A stretch of 10,869 bases of DNA, taken from the NCBI GenBank assembly GCA_020638335.1, contig JACKIT010000020.1, positions 1 through 10,869 on the forward strand, given 5' to 3'. Source of the DNA: Rhodospirillales bacterium (GTDB lineage: Bacteria; Pseudomonadota; Alphaproteobacteria; Micavibrionales; Micavibrionaceae). Below the pieces are notes generated by a model. It worked only from the letters and a program-made list of their open reading frames with translations. It searched no databases and was not told the origin of the DNA. Below are positions 4,866 to 10,869 of this stretch, in pieces. Position 1 is the first letter of the stretch. Each line of letters opens with the position of its first letter. Made by a program: the position numbers and the translations under genes.

Positions 4866-6161
4866 CTATGCCTCTTTAACCTCATGCACGTAGATTTCGC
4901 GGTGGGGGTAGGGGATTTCGATGGCGTTTTCCTTGAACGCGTCCCATAACGCCAGCATGACGGCGCCTTTGATGTTCGTTACTCCAGATTCGGCGTCCTT
5001 GATCCAGAAACGCAGGGAGAAGTTTATCGAGCTGTCGCCAAATTCGGTTAGATGGCATACGGGCGGCGGGTCTTTGTGGATGCGTTCGTGCGCGGCGGCA
5101 GCGGCGGCTTCGGCAATTTCTATGACTTTGTGCGGGTCGGAATTGTAATGCGTCCCGAAATTCACCTGCAGGCGGATGAGCGAGTTGCCGTGGCTCCAGT
5201 TCACCACGCGCTGGGTGATGAGTTCTTCATTGGGGATGAGGAAGGATTTGTTGTCGCGGGTGACGATTTCGGTATAGCGCGCGGCCATCTGGTTGACCCA
5301 ACCGAAGGTGCCGCTTTCAAGTTCCAGCACGTCGCCGGGTTTGATCGACTGGTCCATCAGCAGCAGCATGCCGGAAAACAGATTCGAGATGCCTTTTTGC
5401 AGGCCGAAACCAATCCCCAAGCCGATGGCACCGCCGAAGACGGCGAACAGAGAGAGGTCGATGCCGGCGGAGGTGACGCCGACGAGCAGGGCGAAGACGA
5501 TAAGAACGACGCGGATCACTTTGGCGAGCAACACCTGGGAAGAGCGGGTCAGGCTTTTGATTCTGAATATCCGGCGTTCGGCGAAGCTTGAGGCGAATAT
5601 GGCCAGATACAGCAATGTGAATATCGATAGGATGCTTTTTATGACGATGAGGGCGGAGAGGCGGAAATCTCCGATGCTGAAGGATATGGAATCCAGAGTG
5701 GTCATGGTCTGGTTCAGAAAGCCGAAGATGCTGAGCGCGGCGATCGACCATATGACGAGTGCGAAAAAGTTGCGGATGGCGCTGTTGGCGATAAACTGGA
5801 CGGCAAGGCGGATGGCAATCCAGGCCAGCAAGACTTTCATAATACCTTCGGTCAGAGCAGTATTGACGCCTATAATACCGGATTTGAGAAGTTGGTTGCC
5901 GATCATAAGAATGATTAGGGCGATGACCGGCAGGAGCAGGCGCAGAAGGTTGTTTGATATACGCCGTGCGGCGTAGGGCATTTTTGTTTTTTCGATTAGT
6001 TTTGCAGCTTTGCTGCGAAGCATACTGTAGCTGATGCTGGCCAGGACAAAGGCGATGAGAAGTAAAATGCCTTGATAGAGTGTATCGGTGTTCCAAAAGT
6101 GACTGGCGCACCAGTCTGCGACGGTATTCCAGTATTCTTCGATGTTGATATTTTCCAGCAT
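4866..6161 (-). CDS. MscS-family small-conductance mechanosensitive channel
   Basis: This inner-membrane channel opens when membrane tension rises and releases solutes during hypo-osmotic shock. From the ATG at 6161 the protein is 431 aa. Hydrophobic segments lie at about residues 29-48, 72-92, 105-125, 131-151, 167-190 and 211-231. The pore helix of the family follows, with AVFGGAIGLGIGFGLQKGIS and NLFSGMLLL at about 240-268. The cytoplasmic beta domain shows KPGDVLELESGTFGWVNQM and the conserved FLIPNEEL (307-314), and the alpha/beta tail ends with IEIPYPHREIYV. More membrane helices than the three of E. coli MscS make it a longer, YbdG/MscM-like member. An in-frame TTG at 6236 would add 25 polar residues and overlap the upstream orphan; neither start has a clear Shine-Dalgarno, so the start is uncertain. 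Confidence 0.9.
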   Translation of the reverse strand: MLENINIEEYWNTVADWCASHFWNTDTLYQGILLLIAFVLASISYSMLRSKAAKLIEKTKMPYAARRISNNLLRLLLPVIALIILMIGNQLLKSGIIGVNTALTEGIMKVLLAWIAIRLAVQFIANSAIRNFFALVIWSIAALSIFGFLNQTMTTLDSISFSIGDFRLSALIVIKSILSIFTLLYLAIFASSFAERRIFRIKSLTRSSQVLLAKVIRVVLIVFALLVGVTSAGIDLSLFAVFGGAIGLGIGFGLQKGISNLFSGMLLLMDQSIKPGDVLELESGTFGWVNQMAARYTEIVTRDNKSFLIPNEELITQRVVNWSHGNSLIRLQVNFGTHYNSDPHKVIEIAEAAAAAAHERIHKDPPPVCHLTEFGDSSINFSLRFWIKDAESGVTNIKGAVMLALWDAFKENAIEIPYPHREIYVHEVKEA

Positions 6162-6226
6162 AGGCGCATCATAGCGCTTTTCCTTCAAGTGGCCAAGGGG
6201 ATCGCTTTTTAATGTGGTAAAATTGT

Positions 6227-6487
6227 TTATTTGCAATATTGCATATTGGAAATATGTGCTCCCGCAGCCATTCTGTTAGGTGGAGTGGAGACGCCACGGG
6301 CGTTGTTAAATTGTTCAACAAAGTCTCCCCACCGATTTTCGTTTTTCATAGATGCTCCTTCTCTTTTGGCAAAATTCCACACACTCTCAGCCCATCTGGG
6401 GCGAAGCTTTCCAGTCCTTTCCTCTAAAAAGGAAAAGAATGCGGCTTTTGTATATTCTTCTGCTTTATCTTTTTTCTTTGCTGGCAT
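6227..6487 (-). CDS. Orphan basic 86-aa protein upstream of mscS
   Basis: I do not recognise this small protein. It begins MPAKKKDKAEEY, has an aromatic, basic middle (AFFSFLEERTGKLRPRWAESVW, then MKNENRWGDFVEQFNN) and ends with a short, probably unstructured tail. There is no signal peptide, membrane segment or metal motif. The evidence that it is translated is a good AGAGG ribosome binding site eight bases before the ATG at 6487. It has few bases in common with the downstream mscS: its stop overlaps only a possible TTG extension of mscS, so the two may be co-transcribed. Local base composition is uneven, with bases 6421-6480 only 30% G+C, suggesting a young or acquired gene. A remnant of a larger gene is the alternative. 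Confidence 0.55.
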   Translation of the reverse strand: MPAKKKDKAEEYTKAAFFSFLEERTGKLRPRWAESVWNFAKREGASMKNENRWGDFVEQFNNARGVSTPPNRMAAGAHISNMQYCK

Positions 6488-6648
6488 GTTTGGAACCTCT
6501 TTTTTTAGACATAAATAATTTACGTAATGAAATATAGCGAGAAAATCAAGATAAAAATTTGGAATCTAGAGAGAGGAAGTCGTGATTTTGGATTTTTATC
6601 GTCTCGTGTTTTCGAGGAAGTGAGGTCGTGAGATTACGAGGGTTTGAA

Positions 6649-7272
6649 TCAGGCGCTGATCAGGCGCACCGCTTCTTTCGGATATGTTTCGCGGAATTCT
6701 TCGTTTAAATCTGCCGGGCGGGACATAAGGCGGAAGAATATTGGTCCGCATAGTAAATCTACAGCCAGTTTTGTGTTTAAGGATGAGCGAAATTCTTTGT
6801 GTTCTTTGCCTTGTTCGATGCTGAATTCGACGGCATCGATGAGGGGGGTGAGGAATGTTCTCGCAAAAATTTTCTGAGCTTTGTCATCGGCTTGTGCTTC
6901 AGAAAAAAGCTGGGCGATGGTGTCACCATTGTTGCCGTCGAGCATACGGATGAGTTTATCAAGCTGCATGATAATGGCTTCAGTATTGTTTTTCGGTGTA
7001 GGGAGGGGGCTTTGTATGCCAGGTTGAGCGCGCAGGGCGTCCATGACAACGGCGGTTTTGTTCGGCCACCAGCGATAAATTGTCGTTTTGCCAACTTTGG
7101 CCTTTTTAGCGATTGCTTCGATGGAGAGTTCCTGAACGCTCATGTGCAGCAGCAAAGAATTGGTGGCCTTCAGAATGGCTGTTTTCGATTTTTGGCTGCG
7201 CGGACGGCCTTTGCGCGCTTGCATTGTTGGTGTGGTTTGCGCGTTGTTTTGTTGTAATGCAGCCTGAGACAT
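6649..7272 (-). CDS. TetR/AcrR-family transcriptional regulator
   Basis: TetR-family proteins are dimeric repressors released from DNA by a small ligand. The 207-aa protein has an extended polar N-terminus (residues 1-28, including RKGRPRSQKSK). The TetR DNA-binding domain follows: TAILKATNSLLL, then the helix-turn-helix LSIEAIAKKAKVGKTTIYRWWPNKTAVVMDAL (about 49-80). The IYRWWPNK form is typical of the subgroup with a TetR_C_11-like ligand domain. The ligand domain (about 95-205) contains TPLIDAVEFSIEQGKEHKEF and LLCGPIFFRLM. The ATG at 7272 has AGAGGG eight bases upstream and is preferred to a TTG one codon earlier. A weak TACGAT -10 candidate lies at 7315-7310 on the minus strand. No efflux or degradation gene adjoins it, so its target is unknown; autoregulation is likely. 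Confidence 0.88.
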   Translation of the reverse strand: MSQAALQQNNAQTTPTMQARKGRPRSQKSKTAILKATNSLLLHMSVQELSIEAIAKKAKVGKTTIYRWWPNKTAVVMDALRAQPGIQSPLPTPKNNTEAIIMQLDKLIRMLDGNNGDTIAQLFSEAQADDKAQKIFARTFLTPLIDAVEFSIEQGKEHKEFRSSLNTKLAVDLLCGPIFFRLMSRPADLNEEFRETYPKEAVRLISA

Positions 7273-7356
7273 CAATGTTTCCCTCTGGTTTAAAATTGAA
7301 ACAGTTCGTATCGTATTTTTAAGATTTTACTCTAGGAAACGCAGAGTGCCGCCTTT

Positions 7357-7371
7357 TTGAATAAAATTCAA
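7357..7371. promoter_or_regulatory. Palindrome upstream of tetR, candidate operator
   Basis: TTGAAT (7357-7362) and ATTCAA (7366-7371) form a perfect 15-bp inverted repeat with a three-base spacer, 85 bp upstream of the tetR start and in the 197-bp gap between the lpoA-like gene and tetR. TetR-family operators are short palindromes of this size near the regulator's own promoter. A/T-rich palindromes also arise by chance, so the assignment is weak. The rest of the gap holds a second imperfect palindrome (7382-7406, core TTTTTGCAAAAA) and no strong terminator for the lpoA-like gene. Confidence 0.3.
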
Positions 7372-7469
7372 GAGGAGAATGTGTGATTTTTGCAAAAAAA
7401 TGCACATCTGTGGATGATATAAATAATGTCAGAAAAGTCTAATATTATTACACTTGTTCGTGGTGTTCG

Positions 7470-8759
7470 TTATTGAGTTATATTCTGAAAGCTTTTTGGG
7501 GCTTGATCGATGACGCCCAGCCTGCCGCGGCGAAACTCGAGGACAGCCAGTCCGCGTTCAGCTGTGTTATCCGGGCGGAAGCGGAATATGCCATCAAGGC
7601 CGGAGAAGCCGTTCGGGTTGGTTATGGCGCTGTGGTCAAAGGCCGGGCGCCCCGTTGATTGCAGACCGCGTCTGGCGAGAATGGCGGACAGGGCTGTGGC
7701 GTCGAAGGCCAGTGTCGCTAAACGTGGGGGACGGGTTCCATAGGTGTTTATAAAACGTTGTTCAAAGCTGTGGCGCGCGGCCGGATCAGGCGCGGCAAAC
7801 CATGCGCCTTCCAGGTTGGCTTCGCTGGCTAGTGAGGCTTCATCAAACAGGCCAGTTCCGATACGCCGAACGCTGCGCGGAGGGAGATCATAGTGAGAGA
7901 GCAGGCTGGCGATGGCCCGTGCATCCTGATCTCCTACGGGCATCAGTACGGCATCGAAAGGCGTTTGGGCCAAGGCACCGGCACTTTTGCGTGCGTCATA
8001 GCGGGTAAAGGTTTTTACGATAGGGGCGAGGTTTGATGTTCCAGCCGGGTAGCGGGTGTTTTCAGTAAGGGTGATGTTATAGTGTGGGGCGGCGGCGTTA
8101 AATGCGTTTGAAACGATGCGGCCATAATTTGTATCGGGAGCGAGCACACCGACTCGGGTTATGCCGTGCCCTGCTGCGAAGCTGGTGATGCGTTTGACCT
8201 GGTCAAAGGGCATGAAGCCCATGACATAGGTGTTGCTGTCAGCTAATGTCCAGTCGGTGGAGAAGGCGATCATATTGATGCGTGCGCGCTGGGCGACGGG
8301 TTTTGCGCTGCGCACTGCCGGAGCGAAGACCGGGCCGAGCAGGATTTGCGCGCCGGAATCAATTGCAGACTGGGCTGCGGCCTGTGCGCCTGCGGCGGTG
8401 CCTTTTGTATCGCGCGGGATGAGTTCAAGGTTGGCGTGTCCGATTTCAAACAGAGCCATTTGCGCGGCCTTGAGCATGGAATCACCGAGTTTTTGGTGCT
8501 GACCGCTTAAGGGAAGCAGGATGCCGACTTTTACGGTGGGCAGGTTGGTTATGTGGCTCGTGGGCGTGGCGGGGCTTTGCTGATTGCCGAGGAGTTGGTC
8601 GGAGGAGGGTGAGCTTAAGATGCTGGGGTTTTGCTCCGCCGGGGCTTGTGGGACGCTTGCGTGCGGTCTATATCCGCCGCCGGTTTGGCAGGCACCGAGC
8701 ACAAGGAGGGGCATGATGAGGAGGAGGGCAATAAAGGTGGTTTTAAATCTTTGTGTCAT
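7470..8759 (-). CDS. LpoA-like outer-membrane lipoprotein (penicillin-binding protein activator, YraM/LppC family)
   Basis: In enterobacteria LpoA is an outer-membrane lipoprotein that reaches through the periplasm to activate penicillin-binding protein 1A. From the ATG at 8759 the protein is 429 aa. A signal peptide with hydrophobic core FIALLLIMPLLVLG ends in the lipobox L-G-A-C at residues 21-24, so C24 would be lipidated, with Gln at +2. A Pro/Ser-rich linker (about 30-75) leads to a periplasmic-binding-protein type 1 domain from KVGILLPLSGQHQKLGDSML (about 77) to the end. That domain includes AQILLGPVFAPAVRSAKPVA, RVGVLAPDTNYGR and a late TLAFDATAL. It lacks the N-terminal TPR half of the 678-aa E. 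coli LpoA, as is usual outside Gammaproteobacteria. Several upstream in-frame ATGs exist, but only this start leaves a compact signal peptide and has GGTGA at a suitable distance. It is divergent from rsmI. Confidence 0.88.
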   Translation of the reverse strand: MTQRFKTTFIALLLIMPLLVLGACQTGGGYRPHASVPQAPAEQNPSILSSPSSDQLLGNQQSPATPTSHITNLPTVKVGILLPLSGQHQKLGDSMLKAAQMALFEIGHANLELIPRDTKGTAAGAQAAAQSAIDSGAQILLGPVFAPAVRSAKPVAQRARINMIAFSTDWTLADSNTYVMGFMPFDQVKRITSFAAGHGITRVGVLAPDTNYGRIVSNAFNAAAPHYNITLTENTRYPAGTSNLAPIVKTFTRYDARKSAGALAQTPFDAVLMPVGDQDARAIASLLSHYDLPPRSVRRIGTGLFDEASLASEANLEGAWFAAPDPAARHSFEQRFINTYGTRPPRLATLAFDATALSAILARRGLQSTGRPAFDHSAITNPNGFSGLDGIFRFRPDNTAERGLAVLEFRRGRLGVIDQAPKSFQNITQ

Positions 8760-8782
8760 TGTGTCCATCACCATAGTATGGT
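8751..8782. promoter_or_regulatory. Bidirectional promoter candidate between the lpoA-like gene and rsmI
   Basis: Only 29 bp separate the two divergent start codons. ACCATA-G-TATGGT (8770-8782) is a perfect 13-bp palindrome at the centre. Read rightward, TAGTAT (8774-8779) sits 17 bases after TTGTGT (8751-8756), giving a weak promoter with a start near 8786, almost leaderless for rsmI. Read leftward, the same bases give TACTAT, a possible -10 for the lpoA-like gene, though no good -35 is visible. Overlapping symmetric -10 elements are known in bacterial bidirectional promoters. Confidence 0.35.
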
Positions 8783-8788
8783 TCATGA

Positions 8789-9691
8789 ATGTCCAGGAAA
8801 TCATTACAAGGTGAGAGTAAAGAAAAAAATCGCGGCTGGCTACTGCCAGATGATGTCGGGCGGGGATTAACGCCGGGATTATATCTGGTGGCAACACCGA
8901 TCGGGAATTTGCGCGATATGTCCTTACGGGCGCTGGATACTCTTAGCCAGGCAGACGGAGTTTTATGTGAGGATACGCGGGTTTCTGGCAAGTTGCTGAA
9001 ATATTACGGAATTGCGCAGAAGCTGAGCGTTTATAATGACCATAGTGATGAAGCGGTGCGCGAGAAGATTGTGGCACGGATTTTGGGCGGTGAGGCGCTG
9101 GCCTTGATTAGTGATGCGGGGATGCCGTTGGTGTCTGACCCTGGGTATAAGCTGGTGGTGGACGTGCAGCGGGCCGGTTTGAATGTGACGAGTGTACCGG
9201 GGGCGAATGCGGCGCTTGCGGGGTTGCAGCTTTCGGGGCTGGGTTCGGACAGGTTTTCATTTATGGGATTTTTGCCGTCGAAAAGCGCTGCACGCCGGAG
9301 CATTTTACATGAATGGCAGGGAACTCCGGGGACGTTGATTGCGTTTGAAACGGCGCCACGGTTGCTGGCGGCACTGGATGATATTGAGAGTGCGTTGCCG
9401 GGCCGGCGCGTGGCTGTGGTGCGCGAGTTGACCAAGCTTTATGAGGAAGTGCGCTGCGATGATGTGGCGGCTTTGCGCGCGCATTATGAGGCGCAGGGGC
9501 CAGTGAAGGGGGAGATTGTGCTGGTGATTGAGGCGGCGCAGATGCGCGTGTATGACGAAGATGAGCTGAAGGCGTTGTTGGAAAAGACTCTTCAATATAT
9601 GAGTACGAAAGATGCGGCGGCGCAGGTGGCCGAGTTGAGCGGGCAGTCGAAAAAGAAACTCTATGCATTGGCGTTGGAGATTTCGAAGTGA
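8789..9691 (+). CDS. rsmI: 16S rRNA (cytidine(1402)-2'-O)-methyltransferase RsmI
   Basis: RsmI uses S-adenosylmethionine to methylate the 2'-hydroxyl of C1402 in the decoding centre of 16S rRNA, which tunes start-codon selection and fidelity. The 300-aa protein has the full set of motifs: VATPIGNL (34-41), CEDTR (60-64), VYNDHS (81-86), LISDAGMPLVSDPGY (106-120), VPGANAALAGLQLSGL (136-151) and FMGFLPSK (158-165). A C-terminal helical part ends KDAAAQVAELSGQSKKKLYALAL. The 28 residues before the conserved domain (to about GLTPGLYLVATP) are polar and variable. ATG at 8789 is the only suitable in-frame start and has no Shine-Dalgarno, so translation may be leaderless or weak. The stop overlaps the yraN start by four bases. 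Confidence 0.96.
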   Translation: MSRKSLQGESKEKNRGWLLPDDVGRGLTPGLYLVATPIGNLRDMSLRALDTLSQADGVLCEDTRVSGKLLKYYGIAQKLSVYNDHSDEAVREKIVARILGGEALALISDAGMPLVSDPGYKLVVDVQRAGLNVTSVPGANAALAGLQLSGLGSDRFSFMGFLPSKSAARRSILHEWQGTPGTLIAFETAPRLLAALDDIESALPGRRVAVVRELTKLYEEVRCDDVAALRAHYEAQGPVKGEIVLVIEAAQMRVYDEDELKALLEKTLQYMSTKDAAAQVAELSGQSKKKLYALALEISK

Positions 9692-10110
9692 GCAGGCCGG
9701 TGAAAGAGGCCGCTTATCAGCGCGGTGTGGCGGCTGAGCAGGTGGCGGCGCGATATTTACAGCGACAAGGGTATAAGATTTTAGAACAGCGTTATAAAAC
9801 GCGGGTTGGAGAGATTGATCTTATTGTGCGCCGGGGGGAGATGCTGGTGTTTGTCGAGGTTAAGGCGCATAAAGATCCGGAGAGCGCACTGTATGCGGTT
9901 ACGCCGCGCACGCGGCGGCGGATTGAGGCGGCGGCGGGGCAATATCTGGCGGATCATGAAGAGGTTTGCGGGTTTTCGATGCGGTTTGATGTGATTGTGG
10001 TGCCACCTGAGTCTTTAGCCGAATCTCTGAAGGAAAAGCGCAATCTTTTGGGGGCAGATCGAGAGCGGTTGCTTCATCATCTGGACAATGCGTGGTTGTC
10101 GGGTCAATAA
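9688..10110 (+). CDS. yraN: YraN family (UPF0102) putative endonuclease-fold protein
   Basis: UPF0102 proteins have a restriction-endonuclease-like fold (PD-(D/E)xK) and a conserved but poorly understood role, often suggested to be nucleic acid processing. The 140-aa protein has the diagnostic N-terminal AYQRGVAAEQVAARYLQRQGY (about 10-29). GEIDLI follows with D44, then VFVEVKAH with E57 and K59, which together form the D...ExK metal-binding set. RFDVIVV (about 99-105) is the last core strand. Translation starts at GTG 9688, inside the rsmI stop (GTGA), with GGAG at 9676-9679 eight bases upstream, so it is translationally coupled to rsmI. The rsmI-yraN pairing is widespread in proteobacteria. 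Confidence 0.93.
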   Translation: MSRPVKEAAYQRGVAAEQVAARYLQRQGYKILEQRYKTRVGEIDLIVRRGEMLVFVEVKAHKDPESALYAVTPRTRRRIEAAAGQYLADHEEVCGFSMRFDVIVVPPESLAESLKEKRNLLGADRERLLHHLDNAWLSGQ

Positions 10111-10155
10111 TGAATCTTTAAATTTTTTAGACTCCGATTTTTCAGGATGATCATC

Positions 10156-10869
10156 ATGATTCGTAAATTTCTAATTTTATCTGTTTGTTTTTTGATGTTG
10201 CCGGGCTGTTCCCCTTTGGGTGTGGCAGCCGGTGTTGGTGCTACTGCGGGCATTGCTGCAGCGCAGGAAGGTGGTTTGTCGGCGGCAATTGATGATGCCC
10301 GCATTCAGATTGAGATTAATGATCTTTGGTTTAAGTATAACGTTGAGATGTTTCGTAAGCTGGATCTGACGATTAATCAGGGGCGGGTTTTGATTACGGG
10401 GGTTGTGCAAGATCCGGAAGCTCGGGTGGAAGCGGTGCGGCTGGCCTGGCAGCCTGAAGGTGTGAAGCAGGTGATTAACGAGATTCAGATTGCCGAGAGT
10501 GAGGGTGTTGTTGGTTTTGCCAAGGATACATGGATTACAACGCGGCTTCGTACGGCGATTACGTTTGATCGTGAGGTATTGTCTATTAACTATTCGATAG
10601 ATACTGTGCGCGGGACGGTTTATTTGATGGGCTTTGCGCAAAACCGCTCTGAGCTTAATCGGGTGATTGAAATAGCGCGCACGATTAACGGTGTGAATGG
10701 TGTGGTGAGCTATGTGAAGTTTGTTGGCGGTGAGTCGCAAACTGGTGATGTTGATAATGGCTCGACATATCAAAGTACATATGAAGATAATTATGTTTAT
10801 CAGAATGCACAGGGGCAAAGCGTTCCAGTGCGTCCGTATGAAGATTCAAATATGCCGGTTGATTTGCGC
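10156..10869 (+). CDS. BON-domain outer-membrane lipoprotein, DolP (YraP)-like (partial, runs off window)
   Basis: DolP-type proteins are lipoproteins with two BON domains that bind anionic phospholipid and support outer-membrane integrity. The frame is open to the window end (238 codons seen). Residues 1-18 are a lipoprotein signal, MIRKFLILSVCFLMLPGC, with C18 as the lipidated cysteine. A Gly/Ala-rich stretch follows (GVAAGVGATAGIAAAQEGG), as in DolP relatives. BON domain 1 is at about 48-113 (LTINQGRVLITGVV) and BON domain 2 at about 122-187 (TVRGTVYLMGFAQNRSEL, then INGVNGVVSYVKF). Beyond them is a Gln/Tyr/Asn-rich tail absent from the 191-aa E. coli protein. The ATG at 10156 has AGGA (10144-10147) eight bases upstream and is preferred to the ATG at 10147, which overlaps that site. 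It lies 45 bp after yraN without a terminator, so it is probably in the same operon. Confidence 0.87.
   Translation, partial: MIRKFLILSVCFLMLPGCSPLGVAAGVGATAGIAAAQEGGLSAAIDDARIQIEINDLWFKYNVEMFRKLDLTINQGRVLITGVVQDPEARVEAVRLAWQPEGVKQVINEIQIAESEGVVGFAKDTWITTRLRTAITFDREVLSINYSIDTVRGTVYLMGFAQNRSELNRVIEIARTINGVNGVVSYVKFVGGESQTGDVDNGSTYQSTYEDNYVYQNAQGQSVPVRPYEDSNMPVDLR

Noticed and set aside
5052..6111. Long open frames on both strands overlapping mscS in other frames.
   Set aside because: They are Arg/His/Gly-rich translations of a clearly coding MscS frame and show no family features.
7409..7417. DnaA box-like TGTGGATGA (one mismatch).
   Set aside because: A single site with no cluster, no A+T-rich unwinding array and no origin-linked genes.
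7379..7417. A tiny open frame (MCDFCKKMHICG) after AGAGGAG between the lpoA-like gene and tetR.
   Set aside because: The Shine-Dalgarno-like sequence is only one base from the ATG, the frame is 12 codons, and no downstream plus-strand gene would make it a leader peptide.

Overview
The window looks like alphaproteobacterial chromosome. Three things point that way: an oxyR/ahpC/ahpD peroxide module, an lpoA-like / rsmI / yraN / dolP-like envelope cluster, and hairpin-forming intergenic repeats of a kind I associate with Alphaproteobacteria. The genus cannot be fixed from the sequence. Core genes are G+C-rich (about 65% in a sampled stretch of rsmI), while a few orphan genes are much more A+T-rich. 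G exceeds C on the + strand even inside minus-strand genes, so the + strand is probably the leading replication strand here.

Layout. (1) Bases 1-668 hold the end of a membrane protein gene and an abutting gene for a CpxP/CnrX-type periplasmic heavy-metal sensor; together they look like the tail of a stress or metal-response operon. (2) 672-1256 (minus) is an A+T-rich orphan of 194 aa with a weak resemblance to sigma-70 region 2 and its own good promoter. (3) 1353-3892 is the peroxide-defence module: OxyR (minus), a 433-bp intergenic region with a repeat element and an OxyR-like palindrome, then ahpC and ahpD (plus), separated by a double-hairpin repeat and closed by an intrinsic terminator. 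(4) 4009-4857 (plus) is an A+T-rich orphan, probably a papain-like cysteine hydrolase with a His...Asn-Cys arrangement. (5) 4866-6487 (minus) contains an MscS-family mechanosensitive channel preceded by an 86-aa orphan. (6) 6649-7272 (minus) is a TetR-family regulator. (7) 7470-10869 is the envelope/ribosome cluster: an LpoA-like lipoprotein (minus) divergent from rsmI, yraN and a BON-domain lipoprotein that runs off the window. This resembles the enterobacterial yraL-lpoA-yraN-diaA-dolP locus.

How they work together. OxyR senses peroxide through two cysteines and would activate ahpC; AhpC reduces peroxides and AhpD recycles AhpC, as in Mycobacterium. The lpoA-like and rsmI genes start only 29 bp apart around a 13-bp palindrome, suggesting a shared bidirectional promoter. 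rsmI and yraN overlap by 4 bp and the BON gene follows 45 bp later, so these three are probably one transcript. No CRISPR array, tRNA, rRNA, transposase or prophage gene was seen. The least ordinary items are the orphan cysteine hydrolase, the sigma-like orphan, and two related hairpin repeats whose differences include two compensatory base-pair changes.
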